Source of the DNA: Aquilaria yunnanensis | Lineage: Eukaryota > Streptophyta > Magnoliopsida > Malvales > Thymelaeaceae | Assembly (NCBI GenBank): GCA_039654915.1 | Contig: CM077593.1 | Coordinates: 61,324,501-61,388,500, forward strand | DNA length: 64,000 nucleotides | Reading direction: 5' to 3' | In this document: one piece after another, positions 1 through 11,198 of the stretch | Position numbering within the stretch: position 1 is the stretch's first letter | How the letters are laid out: each line of letters begins with the position of its first letter | Position numbers and translations under genes: made by a program | Notes under the pieces: generated by a model | Seen by the model: only the letters and a program-made list of their open reading frames with translations | Database searches by the model: none | Told to the model about the DNA's origin: nothing

Positions 1-3000
1 TTTAGCATGAAAAGATAACCAGATGTAAACTTGCTGGAGTCTCTATCTTCTCCCCAATCAGCATCGGAATAGCCACGTAAACCAAGGTCTTTACCTTGGT
101 AACAAAGCCAATAATCCTTAGTACCCTTGAGGTACCTTAGGATCCTCTTGACACTTTCCCAATGCTCCAGACCAGGGTTGGAAGAATATCGTGCTAGAAG
201 TCCAACCGCTTGGCTGATGTCTGGCCTTGTACATAACATGGCGTACATCAAGCTACCAATGGCACTTAGGTAGGGGATCTGAGCCATCTCTTCCTTTTCT
301 TTTGGAGTATTAGGACATAAGTCCTCTCCAATGTTGCAACCATATGCAAAAGGTGTACTCATGGGCTTTGCATTTGTTAAGTTGAACCTTGCAAGAATCT
401 TATCAATATAAGGTTCTTGAGAAAGGGCCAATAGCCTTGCCTTTCTATCCCTCAGGATCTTAACCCCTAGGATAAAGGCAGCCTCTCCCATGTCCTTCAT
501 GTCAAAGGTGGAAGACAACCATCCCTTGATGGTACTTAACAATGCAACCCCATTACTTGCAATCAGTATATCATCTACATATAGAGTCAATACTGCAAAA
601 CTAGACCCAGAAGAGTACAAGTATACACAATGGTCTTCATGCATCATCACAAAGCCATAGCTTGTGATTGCATGGTGAAACTTCAAGTACCACTGTCTTG
701 AAGCTTGCTTAAGACCATAGATAGACTTCTTCAGTCTACATACCTTGTCCTCTTGACCTTTTTGGACAAACCCCTCAGGTTGTCTCATATATATCTCCTC
801 ACTCAAATCACCATTGAGAAAGGCGGTATTTACATCCATCTGATGTAACTCTAGGTCCAGATTTGCCACGATGGCAAGTAATATCCTAATGGAAGTGAAT
901 TTTACAACAGGAGAGAAGGTGTCTTTGGAATCAACACCCTCCTTCTGTGTAAAACCCTTGGCCACCAAATGGGCCTTGTATCTTTTGATACTTCCATCAG
1001 AGTTCACCTTGATCTTGAGAACCCACTTGTTCCCAATTGCCTTACAGCCTGGAGGAAGATCACTTAGCTCCCAAACCCTATTGAGATGCATTGAATGCAA
1101 CTCATCCTTCATTGCATTTAGCCACTCTTCCCTCTGTGCACCCTCAAGAGCCTCCTTAATGTTACTTGGTTCATCTATCTCAGATGCAACCAAATTTGCC
1201 TCACTATCCAAGATCCACCATTCTTTAGGTGGTCCAAATTTCCTCATTGATCTTCTTAATGTAGGTTGAGATGGAGGCAACTCATGCTCCATCTCTTGAG
1301 GCTCAACATTTTGCTCTTGAGTATCCTCAACTCCCTCTTGAACAAAACCTTCCTCTTGGAGGTCTTGCTCATGTTGGTCCACAACAACAGGTATTTCTGG
1401 AGCCATTGCTCCATGTGGTTGAGGTACTCCCTCTAGAGTAGGTGCATGTGTCCCAGGTGTCCTTATGACACTTGGTTGATCCTCATCTAGGATCTGGCTT
1501 AATGAGGTTAAGTCACCATATTCACCAACTTTGGGAAACTCATCCTCCATAAAGTTAGCATTCCTTGCATCAAAGATGTTCCCAGTTTTGTGACTTATAT
1601 CCAAGAACACATAACCCCAAGATTGTTCAGCATAACCAAGGAAGGCACACCTCCTCCCTCTTGGACCCAACTTTCCCAAAGGATGGTCCGTTATGTGAAC
1701 ATAAGCTAAACAACCCCAAGGGCGTAAATAGCTTAGGTTAGGAGTTTTCTTCTTCCATAACTCATATGGAGAAGAGTTCACATTCTTGGTGGGTACTCTA
1801 TTGAGGACATGAACTGCACACAGCAGTGCATCACTCCAATAAATGATGTCTAAGTTGGCCTTTGCCATCATGGAACATACCATGTCGATAAGAGTTATAT
1901 TTTTTCTCTCAGACACTCCATTCTGTTGGGGTGTCCAAGGAAGAGTGAACTCCCTTTCAATACCCTTTAAGTCACAAAATGCCTTGAATGCATTTGATGT
2001 ATACTCTTCACCCCTATCTGTCCTCAAGGACTTAACCTTCTTACCTACTTGGTTCTCAACCAAGTGTACATACTTCTCAAAGCATGCCAAGGCCTCTGCC
2101 TTGTTTCTTAGTAGGTAGATGTGGGTGAATCGAGTGTAATCATCTGTGAATGTGATGAAATACTTAAATCCATTTCTGGATTCAACCCTCATTGCCCCAC
2201 ACAGGTCAGAGTGAACTAAACTTAGTGCCTCACTTCTCCTAGTTGCTTTGCCAAAAGGCTTTCTTGTGGCTTTGCCCTCTAGGCATGATTGGTAACTTGG
2301 AAGGACAACCTTGGTCAAGGAACCTAGCAAGCCACTCTTGGCTAGCTTGTCCATTCTATCTTGACCAATATGACCCAACCTCTCATGCCATCTCATTTCA
2401 TTTGTGACCTCTGTCACATAGCAACTAGGACTCGCAACAGAATGGTCAGTTGGCTTTAACTCATAAAGCCCATTATTAACTGAACAAGTGCATACTATCT
2501 GATCATCTTTAATAATAGACACATTATTATAAAAGAATTTAAAGCAATAATTGTACTTCAACATACAACTTATAGAAATCAAATTTCTACAAATGTTTGG
2601 TACATACAATACATCTATTAGATACAAATATCCAATATCTATAGGAATTCTACATGTTCCTATGCCTTCCACTTCCAGGCTAGCATCATTTCCCACTGAA
2701 ACATGCTTAGCTCCTTTTGAGAGCTTCCTGTAGGCCACAAACCAGGACTTATCCCGAGCTATGTGGTCTGTTGCTCCCGAGTCTACAATCCACAAAGAAT
2801 TGCACTCAGTTAGTAATGTACATGACACAACATGTACAATGGAAGTAGAAGGGTATGTATGTACCTTGGGTGGACCCTTGCAATCCTTTGCAAAGTGTCC
2901 TTTATACCCACAGTTGAAGCACTTCAGCTTGCTTATGTCCTGCTTCTTTTTGAACTTTTTCTTGGAAGCGGGACCTTTTCCCTTGCCCTTCCCTGGCCCT

Positions 3001-3662
3001 CCTTTGCGACCACTCTTCTTCCATCCCTTCTGGATAGAGGATGAGGCAACATATGCCTTAGAATGGTCCTTAAGGGCCATCACCTCAGCCTCAAGCAGGA
3101 GGTGACGAGCAATGTCATCAAATGACATTATTTGAGGGTTATGGCGTAAGTTGACCTTCATCAACTGCCATTCCTCATCGGGCAGGGAATGGATTATTGC
3201 TTGCACTTGTTGCTCATCAGTGAGCACATGCCCTACTTTCTTGAGTTGGTGGATCATGCGTGACATCTCACGCAATTGAGCACTCATAGAGTGATCAACA
3301 CGCTTCACATAATTCTCAGACCTGTGAATCATTGAGCGTTGTTTCTCTACAGAAACATCTCCATACTTGGCCTTGACTGAGTCCCATATGGCCTTAGCCC
3401 CCTCAAGCATGGAGAATTCCACCATAATCTCATCCACCATAGTGGAAAGGAGAGTAACTCTACACATAGAGTTCTTCTTTAGGAATGCCTCATAGGCAGT
3501 CCTATCTTGTCCCTCAGCAGGAGGCATGATCTCTTGAGTGAGCACATCAAGAGTATCTTGCTCTGTTAAAATGAATTTGACCTTCTGTTGCCAAATTGAA
3601 TAGTTTTCACCATCCAATTTGAGGTCACGGTTTAATTCTGCAACTATATTCTTACAAGCCAT
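1..3662 (-). CDS. Ty1/copia gag-pol polyprotein, 5' part (runs off the window)
   Basis: This is the gag-protease-integrase-reverse transcriptase-RNase H polyprotein of a Ty1/copia retrotransposon. I read the frame from the ATG at 3662-3660 to the left edge and found no stop in about 1,220 codons; it appears open because it ends outside the window. Order: a UBN2-like gag N-terminus; a CX2CX4HX4C zinc knuckle (CFNC...GHFAKDC, 2880-2921); the protease motif VDSGATDH, with Asp-Ser-Gly at 2775-2783; the integrase zinc region and DDE core (RTDRGEEY, then NGVSERKN near 1900-1935); RT with YVDD at 570-581; and the start of RNase H (SDADW) near 50-80. All checked motifs share one frame. The LTR lies upstream at 3930-5262. 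This is the least damaged coding region in the window and implies a fairly recent insertion. Whether the missing end is intact cannot be seen. Confidence 0.93.
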   Translation of the reverse strand, partial: MACKNIVAELNRDLKLDGENYSIWQQKVKFILTEQDTLDVLTQEIMPPAEGQDRTAYEAFLKKNSMCRVTLLSTMVDEIMVEFSMLEGAKAIWDSVKAKYGDVSVEKQRSMIHRSENYVKRVDHSMSAQLREMSRMIHQLKKVGHVLTDEQQVQAIIHSLPDEEWQLMKVNLRHNPQIMSFDDIARHLLLEAEVMALKDHSKAYVASSSIQKGWKKSGRKGGPGKGKGKGPASKKKFKKKQDISKLKCFNCGYKGHFAKDCKGPPKVHTYPSTSIVHVVSCTLLTECNSLWIVDSGATDHIARDKSWFVAYRKLSKGAKHVSVGNDASLEVEGIGTCRIPIDIGYLYLIDVLYVPNICRNLISISCMLKYNYCFKFFYNNVSIIKDDQIVCTCSVNNGLYELKPTDHSVASPSCYVTEVTNEMRWHERLGHIGQDRMDKLAKSGLLGSLTKVVLPSYQSCLEGKATRKPFGKATRRSEALSLVHSDLCGAMRVESRNGFKYFITFTDDYTRFTHIYLLRNKAEALACFEKYVHLVENQVGKKVKSLRTDRGEEYTSNAFKAFCDLKGIEREFTLPWTPQQNGVSERKNITLIDMVCSMMAKANLDIIYWSDALLCAVHVLNRVPTKNVNSSPYELWKKKTPNLSYLRPWGCLAYVHITDHPLGKLGPRGRRCAFLGYAEQSWGYVFLDISHKTGNIFDARNANFMEDEFPKVGEYGDLTSLSQILDEDQPSVIRTPGTHAPTLEGVPQPHGAMAPEIPVVVDQHEQDLQEEGFVQEGVEDTQEQNVEPQEMEHELPPSQPTLRRSMRKFGPPKEWWILDSEANLVASEIDEPSNIKEALEGAQREEWLNAMKDELHSMHLNRVWELSDLPPGCKAIGNKWVLKIKVNSDGSIKRYKAHLVAKGFTQKEGVDSKDTFSPVVKFTSIRILLAIVANLDLELHQMDVNTAFLNGDLSEEIYMRQPEGFVQKGQEDKVCRLKKSIYGLKQASRQWYLKFHHAITSYGFVMMHEDHCVYLYSSGSSFAVLTLYVDDILIASNGVALLSTIKGWLSSTFDMKDMGEAAFILGVKILRDRKARLLALSQEPYIDKILARFNLTNAKPMSTPFAYGCNIGEDLCPNTPKEKEEMAQIPYLSAIGSLMYAMLCTRPDISQAVGLLARYSSNPGLEHWESVKRILRYLKGTKDYWLCYQGKDLGLRGYSDADWGEDRDSSKFTSGYLFML

Positions 3663-3914
3663 CTACATTGATGCAATTCAAATGTTTTAGTTCCATTTTC
3701 ACAACAAGACTAAACAAAGCAACATGCGTATGAAACAACTTCTAACATGCTCATATATAGCAAAAGAGATGCATATAGCATTCGATCAGAAATACATAAA
3801 CATGCCTTCATTGCTTCATACACATATCCTTCATTAGCCTTTCTCAAAATCATACACATATGTATGATCCTAAATCATTCTCACTACATGCAACATATAC
3901 ATATTCATGACCTA

Positions 3915-3927
3915 GGCTCTGATACCA
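3915..3927 (-). other. Primer-binding site of the copia element
   Basis: Read on the minus strand this is TGGTATCAGAGCC, two bases after the LTR end. It complements the 3' end of initiator methionine tRNA, the usual primer for Ty1/copia elements. It fixes the LTR boundary and shows that 3930-5262 is the 5' LTR. Confidence 0.9.
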
Positions 3928-4477
3928 ATTGAAGATTTCAGGATCTTATGATAAGATACTTTTATGTTATCTTTCTTCTTGTATATACCACATGCATATT
4001 CGTTCATTTGAATTCAACATAAGCATGCATAACATGTTATATAACATATCAAGATCACATACATGTTGTGTTAAATAAATCCTAGCATGCTACTAAGAAC
4101 ATACATAAGAAATGAAACCTAACATGCTACTAAACCAAGAAAAGATGTGCACCTTTCTTCTTGGGTATCTTTGGCCAAACCTCGAGGGAGAACTTGATCT
4201 TAGAGGGGCACCTTGAAGCTTGAATAGAGATGAACAATCTCTATGTAAATCCACCCACAACGCTCTCAAGAAGTGTTTAATATTTCGGCCTCTAAAGGAT
4301 ATAGGAGGAGAACAATTTTCTCTCAAGAAAAATGGAGCAAATGGAGTGCAAATTCGTGCTTAAAATGGCCAGCCACTAAAGGCTATTTATAGATGACCAA
4401 AAGGCACACCTTTACACCAAGAAAGGTGTCTTTTAAGCCAAAGAACACTTCCTTTGGCTAAGGGTCATGTATGGTGG

Positions 4478-4695
4478 CGAAAATACATGTCTTTTAGCCA
4501 AGAAACACTTCCTTTAGCCTATAACCACCCATAACTACCTTATGGGCGAAAATACATGTCTTTTAGAGCCAAGGAACACTTCCTTTGGCCTATAACCACC
4601 CATAACTACCTTATGGGCGAAAATACATGTCTTTTAGAGCCAAGGAACACTTTTTTTGGCCTATAACCACCCCATAACTACCTTATGGCTCAATA
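4478..4695. repeat. About three 72-bp tandem repeats within the copia LTR
   Basis: The unit runs from 'aatacatgtctttta' through 'cacttcctttggcc' and 'accacccataactacc' to 'ttatgggcgaa'. It recurs three times in direct order with few differences, and partial, more diverged units flank it from about 4380 to 4800. Confidence 0.8.
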
Positions 4696-4859
4696 TACAT
4701 GTCTTTTCACTCAAGGAACACTTCCTTTGGATGAAAGGACATGTTCTTTTAGCCAATAGTCATCTCTTTTGATGAAGAGACATACCTTTACACAAAAGAT
4801 GTGTCTCTTGGTGGTTATGAGCCAAAAGCAAGGTGAGCTGGTACAAAGCTAGCTCACTA

Positions 4860-5215
4860 TGCTACTTATGCACCATTGAGCTCCTTTGAGCTCCAACCAA
4901 GCACCATGAACTGAGGTCCAGCTCTTAGAGCTGACCTTGAGCTGGAGTTAACTGCTCTCAGCTGAAGTGAACTGAAGTCTAGCTACACTCAGCTACCAGA
5001 AGCTGAAGTGAGCTGACTTGAGCTGACTTGAGCTAACTTGAGCTGAAGTCCAGTTACTTTGAGCTACTTATAGCTGAAGTGAGCTGACTTGAGCTGAAGT
5101 CCAGCTACTCTGAGCTACTTATAGCTGCAATGAGCTGACATAAGCTAACTTGAGCTAAAAGGAGCTACTTCTAACTGCCTTAGATAGCTGTTCAAGCTAG
5201 AGTTAGCTCAATGAG
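4860..5215. repeat. AGCT-rich short-word repeat block within the copia LTR
   Basis: Words such as 'gagctgacttgagctgaagt', 'ccagctactctgagct' and 'acttatagctgaagt' recur many times, some as imperfect tandem units of about 50 bp. The block lies in the first 400 bases of the LTR in its minus orientation (U3), where promoter or enhancer elements would sit. The regulatory role is an inference. Confidence 0.7.
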
Positions 5216-5269
5216 CTCAAATCCTACCTTAAAAGGATCTTGGTGCGCCAAGAATTCCAACATTAATAA

Positions 5270-5548
5270 CATCTGTAAGAATCTCCTTTTAGTGATAAAA
5301 TCAATGCACTTAAGTTCATTTGATCTAATTGGAACAAATTCTGATATGAAGATCCGGAGTGAAATTTCCCTTTCTAGATGAGGACTTAAACGAGAAATCA
5401 AGAATGAATTGGTTAGGGCACATAATAGTGCTGTAAATAGAGCCGATGTCATTGGCCTCTCAAGTATAGCAAAAATTATGCCTTCCATAGAAGATAATTG
5501 TCTCTTGTTAACCATATGTTGATTTGGTGGCCAAGGTTTACTAAAGGT
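5270..5548 (-). pseudogene. Relic of a Ty1/copia gag N-terminus
   Basis: One minus-strand frame reads GHQINIWLTRDNYLLWKA, a stop, then FLLYLRGQ. This matches the conserved start of plant copia gag proteins (INIKLTRDNYLLWKAQ...LRGQ). The frame is broken by several stops within 250 bp and no more of the element is seen beside it. It is unrelated to the intact element at 1-5262, whose gag has a different N-terminus. Only the recognisable N-terminal motif supports the call. Confidence 0.7.
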
Positions 5549-7706
5549 GTTAATAACAAACCAAGTGAACCATTTAAGGGAAAAGAAAAGGAAGAAGGAA
5601 AAAAGATCCTCTAATAGTCATTTTGATGCAAGTGCTCTATTACCATGAAAGAAATATGTTTGCTGCAACAAAACCTTTCTTTGAATATTGCATTTATAGT
5701 GACTATTTTAAGTTTCTTACAAGGATACAAACTATATATCATAAAGACCACCTCTTAAGCCATTATGATAATGTGAGAAACATGATAAACAAAAGCAAGT
5801 ATTTTTTCTCAATAAGCAGCTAACATGCGGGAGCTACTTACTTGCAACACAAGCTAACTACTTCTAACATTGCACGCAACGTCAAGAGTTGTATTCTTGG
5901 CCTTGTTGCTGTGCTGTCGAACTTATTGCAAAGCTTCCTCGTAGTCAGGTTCAGGAGTTCAATGTGCTTAAGTCAAATTTCAAAAAGATTTCCTTTGAAT
6001 AAGCTATTGGCCCTTGGTCCAATTAAGAAAGATTTTTAGTTAACTGTTATGAAACTAGTATGTTTAGTGGATGTAAACTTCAACCTTGATTGGAATTATG
6101 TGCTTCAAGATTTTCTTGCCACTTTCCTAAAGAGGACTTCAATTCCATGGATCCAAGTGGCTCCTATTTCTAGTCTCTATCCACTAAACTTTATAGTGTC
6201 GATTATGACTCCAATCTCGTCCAACCTCCCATAATAGGTAAATCAAGTCCCTTGAGGCCATGCAATTTTAAAGTGCATTTGTTGGCACAGGACCAGCCAT
6301 GCTTGCTCAACTAAGATTATCAGAGGACTTGGTTTGTTGGCCATTTCTATTAGGTTCAACAAGCACATAGACGCAACAAAAAATCAGAAAAAATAAGCCC
6401 ACATGTTCATTGAGGATGACACAGTGACCAAATGACTTACTGGCCTTCAATGATTTGCTATTTTCACATCAAAGTACACTTCTACAACCCTCTTAATATG
6501 AGCAAGGTGCATAGGACTTGGGATAAAGACAGCAACATCAGTATGGTAGAAATGCACCGGTTGTGTTGCGTTGTTACTACAATAGATGGCCTTACATTTC
6601 TGTATTGCATTTAAGGTAGAAAGTTCAAGTTGTAGTGTCAAATTCAGCTTGAAACCTAACTTTTGCAACATGTTTTTAACCTTAATGATCATAAATTGAC
6701 TTGACCTTAATTGGGACCTAAACCTAAACTGACCCTAAACTTATTTAGATTGGATTAGCGCCAGGATGACCTGACTTCCCTATGCCTGAATACTTTGTTT
6801 TATTACACATCAGTATTAGTTTCAAAAAGGGCTCTTTCAATTTTAGGATTAAACATAATCATGTTTGAAGAAAAAATATTTCAATGAAATCAAACTAAAG
6901 AAATCACCCAGTAAAGCAAACCATGAAACCAAAGGAATTGCAAAGGACAACTGATGAGGGAGACAAATAGATACAAAGGAAGGATGATGAAGGCTGATCA
7001 CATTATAGATGAGACATGCTCATAGTTATAGCTTGCGCGTTTGCGTTTAGTTGCCTTGTCTCTTACATGAAGTCATCTACTTGTTTGCAAATTGGCAAGA
7101 GGAAACAATTGAACGAACCTAGGGTTAGGAATTAAGAATCAGGAATTTATCACAATTTGGAATATTGGGCTGGGTTGGTTAAGGATTAAGAATTAAGAGC
7201 TGAACATTGGGCTAGCTCAGTTAATTGGTTCAGAATTAGGTGGGGTTGTAGGTGTGTAATAGGCTATGGTAGGAATGAGCTCACATATAAAAGAAACAAA
7301 ATTAGATCTAGTTGTTTATTTTTGGGTTAACTCTATTAGATCCATTCCTAGAAGTTTTATAATCTCTTTAGGTCAAGGCAAGCCAACTCAAATTTATGTT
7401 TTCCTCTTCTACAACCTGACTTGAACTAAAAAAGTAGAGGTCAGGTTTGGGTTTGGTTTTAAGCCTAGAACTCATACCCCTAATTGCATTCATTTTTGTT
7501 CCTTAGCTTCTGTTGTTGCTGAACTACTCTCGATTAGGTCTTTCCTAATCCGGCCTTTTCCTTCTAATAAAAATTTGTTTCTTATTGCTATTCAAAAGAG
7601 AGGGAAAAAAAAGATTCCTATTGATTGTTGGCATCCTTGATATTTAGCAGTGGTTGAAAAAAGGGGGAGTTGTCTTCTAAAATCACTAAAAATTTTATAT
7701 AAAAAC
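5549..7706. other. AT-rich sequence without recognisable genes
   Basis: All frames hold only short ORFs without known motifs. No RNA gene or clear LTR boundary is visible. Confidence 0.5.
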
Positions 7707-8328
7707 TGTTAGGAAAAAAAATTTCTGCAAACACTCATCATGCATAAGGGAACAAGAAATAGGATCAAGCAAGCACACATGAATTTAACATGGTTTGACT
7801 CTTAACTTACCCACATTCATGGACCAGAGAAATCCATTTAGACAAAATATAGAGATTACAGCAAAGATATGTCTTTAATGCTCACATTGATCTATGAATC
7901 CTTTACACACTACTGATAACCCCAATATCTTACCCTTATACAAACACAGGATATGAAAAATCACAAAAGGCTTCTCATCCTAGCCCTCTCCAAGCTTCCG
8001 GACCTTTTCTCCCTCTTGATCACATCTTACCTATTCAAAACAATTGGTTTTTATCTCATACTCAACTCCCCAACACAATAAACCTTTTTATAGGCTTCAC
8101 ATAAATCCAAACATAATAGAAAATAAAATTCAGAAACTAAAAGTACTAAATTTCTTAATACCTAGAAACTTTCTCTCTTTACACATCTTTGTACCGCCCC
8201 TATTTTTGGCAGATTATCCTTGCATTTTTTGTTCTAGATAAATTCAATCTTTTACTTGTTTTCTAAGAACTAGCGCATTGACAATGAAGTCCCTAAGCAC
8301 ATAAATTCAAGCCAAACTTCCCAATAAT
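7707..8328. repeat. LTR-like dispersed repeat, copy 1
   Basis: It begins TGTTAGGAAA and ends near ACTTCCCAATA, and aligns along its length with 11496-12184. Shared blocks include 'aaaatatagagattaca', 'ataaccccaatatctt' and 'ataaattcaagccaaactt'. The TGTTRGGAA...TTCCYAACA ends suit a copia-type LTR. No target duplication is clear. The following bases ('ctccaccttggctcaaattc') may be internal sequence of the same element. Confidence 0.65.
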
Positions 8329-8518
8329 CTCCACCTTGGCTCAAATTCTCCCAAATAGGTGCACATGTGATAGTAACCATAATAAAATGATTGTGACCAT
8401 GAATGATAAACACCATCAGGACATGAACAATAATAAATGCAAATGACCATGGACATCAGCACCATGAGTATCAACATACACGAATAAAAGCTCTACCATG
8501 GAAAAAATGCACCACATT
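8329..8518. other. Short unassigned stretch between two LTR-like repeats
   Basis: It has no ORF or motif of note. It could be internal sequence of the element whose LTR is at 7707-8328. Confidence 0.4.
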
Positions 8519-11198
8519 TGACACGACCCCTCACGGGCTTGCCCAGGAAGCCTATGGGAACTTATCCCAAACTAGTCACAATTGGCTAATTGATTACATG
8601 CACACTAGTTAAAACCATTATCCTTCTAGTTAATTAATCCTACTATGCAATCATGCGTGAGTAATGCTTTGACTTGAATGATAAAAAAAGTAATAAAAAG
8701 ATAAAACATTGTCATGGCATTTCATTAAAACAAACATCAAAACCATCAAAGCATACAAAGCATTTATGTGGTTAACTACACATAATCAACCACGTGTTAA
8801 CATCGAAGTAAAAGTAGACTATCCTTACATCCAAGAGCGACTTTAGGGTACACTACTCATGCATGAACATTGGGGGCAAACTAATGCATGAAACTATTCA
8901 CTAAACCATACTACTAAGATGACTAACTAAGTTCTCACCTTATAGTAAATCCTGGTGGCAAGCTTCAAAGCCCCCCTTATGCTTCACTAGCCATTATCGG
9001 CCAAATAAATAACCGTAGTTAGTACTATAACATAACCAACAAGCAAACCACAAACTATAATTATAAAGATTCAAATAAACCATATACCTACTCGTGAGCC
9101 TAGCTCAACAACCCTTAATGGTTGATGGCTCAATGACACACAAAAAAACCACACACCAAAGACTAAAAGAGTGAGAATATTCTCAGTAAGGGATCCTTCA
9201 ACCTACAAGAAAAATACAGATGACACACATATATACAGTATATATGAAATCTATTATGCGCACTTGTAGTCTAAGGCCTAACATATTTTCATATATTTTG
9301 TTTCCTCGAGACACCTTCTCAACCTAGTCCTTGCACAGACATCACCCAGTGCCTAGCAAGTTTTGGCCCCTAACTCGCTCCTAGGAAGCTTAGCTTGCTA
9401 ACGTCTTAGCATGCTAAGCCCACTAAATAAACTTCCCTCAATTGTTGTGTAGGTGAACATGGTGGATGCTTCTTGGTTACATTCTAAGAAACTCACTAGG
9501 TGTACCAGGCTCCCACATAGTGCCTTAAGCCATTGGCTTCCCTAAGCTGCTATAGTACAAAGCCTCCACCTAGTTAGGTGCACTAGGATCCCACTTGGTG
9601 TCTTGAGCTAATAACCTCACCTAGACCCCCATGATACTAAGCCTCACTACTTAACCTACAAACGATGCACTATGCTTTCACTTGTGCCTCAAGTCACAGC
9701 TTGGCTAGGCCACAAGTTCACTAGGCTTTCATCCATCATGCTGCCTTATCGACTATACTTGGTTCACACTAGTGGAGTAGCAATGACCATAGTTTAACTC
9801 ATTTACTAGGTTTTTTGGAACCCTCCAAGGTGTGCTAAGGTTCCCACATTAGAGCCTTAAATTTGAAGGCCTAATTAGGGTTCTGATGGTACTAAACCTT
9901 GAACCCAACTAATGGTGCTCTATTTTGGAAAACTATCCCCTCACTTTCAACATAAGTAAATAAAAACCTAGGCCAATTTAAAGTTGGAAAATACATGTAA
10001 ATGGTAGCCCTTCCTGTTAGCTTCACGTGGAATCTAAAATCACCTCAATCGGACACTCGAGCAAAAAGTTATGAAGAAAATACTACTAGGTGCCAAAGCT
10101 ATCGACGGCATGTCGCCACAGTACACAACTCACTAGAATTTTCATGAAAGGCTTGGCAACGCGTCCCCAATTGTATTGTGCCCATAAATTCCATATTTCA
10201 CACTATAGCCCTTTTGGTGCCTTCTAAGGCCTTCCAATGGCTTTAAGGATGCCTTCAAGTCTCTCAAACTTGCATGTACACATGCCCTAGGCCACAACAC
10301 ACCATTCAAACTAAATCTATGGTCTCCATAAACACCACACAAATCACTAAAAGGTCACTAGTCCAACATGTTCATCACCATCCACCAACTAAGACCATTC
10401 ACCAAACTACTTGAATTTAACAAGCAAACAAGCTATGAATGGCATCAATTATGTGTGAATCATAAATGCCTTATCTCAATTAACCTTGAACTAGCAACAA
10501 TCAAGCTCCACAAGCCAAGATCATCATAATCCAAGGCTCCACTGAGTACTTTCCTAGGTTCCATGCAACACAAGGCATATGGTACCAAATTAACAAAAAT
10601 TGAACAAACCCCAACCTTAATTAAGCTCTAGATCAAGGGGAAAAGAGTACTTTATGAATAAACCATGCCCGTGAAGGAAAATGCCCCTCTAAGCATCAAA
10701 ACATGGAAAACAAGTGCAAAAACATGCACCCACCCACTTGGCCACCAAGAAAGCTCTTAAATTGCACAAAGAAACCATAAATTTGATGTGAAATTAGAAA
10801 GAGATGTAGAGGTGAAGTAAAAGTTGTGAAAGTTGAGGAGAACATGGGGGAATAGTCTCCTAAAAACAACTCATTCCACAGTATAAACCAACAAACAACA
10901 TCCCCCCAAAACTTTTTAATTTTTGACAAAAGAACCCCTTCCCCAAATAGTAACTAGGTAATTAAAACTTCGAAAAACTTTGCTAACTTAGGCTTTAGGT
11001 TATAAAAATTTCATTTTTCCTCTCGTGCAAAAGGACCATTTTTCCCCGAGGCAAGCCTAGTACCATAAACCACTTGGAACCAACTAACCCTTCAATAACT
11101 TACTTGATTTTACCAATTCATAATTAATTAAGGTATTTAAAATATAGATTTATAAATTTACGTCACTCACTGAGCATTCCGCTAGAAAGGATATAACA
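8519..11198 (-). mobile_element. Solo LTR of a Ty3/gypsy element, with target duplication
   Basis: On the minus strand it starts TGTTATATCC and ends GGGTCGTGTCA. It is homologous in reverse orientation to the solo LTR at 29258-30925 and, at its 3' end, to the chromovirus LTR at 15782-18455. The flanking pentamers are ACATT on the left and ACATG on the right, a 4-of-5 target duplication. At about 2.68 kb it is longer than the relative at 29258, so it probably holds an insertion or duplication. No internal coding region adjoins it, which fits loss by LTR-LTR recombination. Confidence 0.78.

Larger units (their letters stand above)
3930..5262 (-). mobile_element. 5' LTR of the left-edge Ty1/copia element
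   Basis: On the minus strand the LTR begins TGTTGGAATTC and ends CTTCA, directly before the primer-binding site, so it has TG...CA ends. It is about 1,333 bp. It contains a tandem array of about 72-bp units (4478-4695) and a block rich in AGCTGA/AGCTAC words (4860-5215). The partner 3' LTR lies outside the window, so neither age nor target duplication can be checked. The bases just outside are TTAAT. Confidence 0.85.

Noticed and set aside
871..2118. Plus-strand ORFs (for example 871-1269 and 1843-2118)
   Set aside because: They are shadows of the minus-strand copia polyprotein, which carries all recognisable motifs.
4378..5215. CRISPR-like array from the regular repeats
   Set aside because: The units are contiguous tandem repeats without unique spacers, inside an LTR of a plant element.
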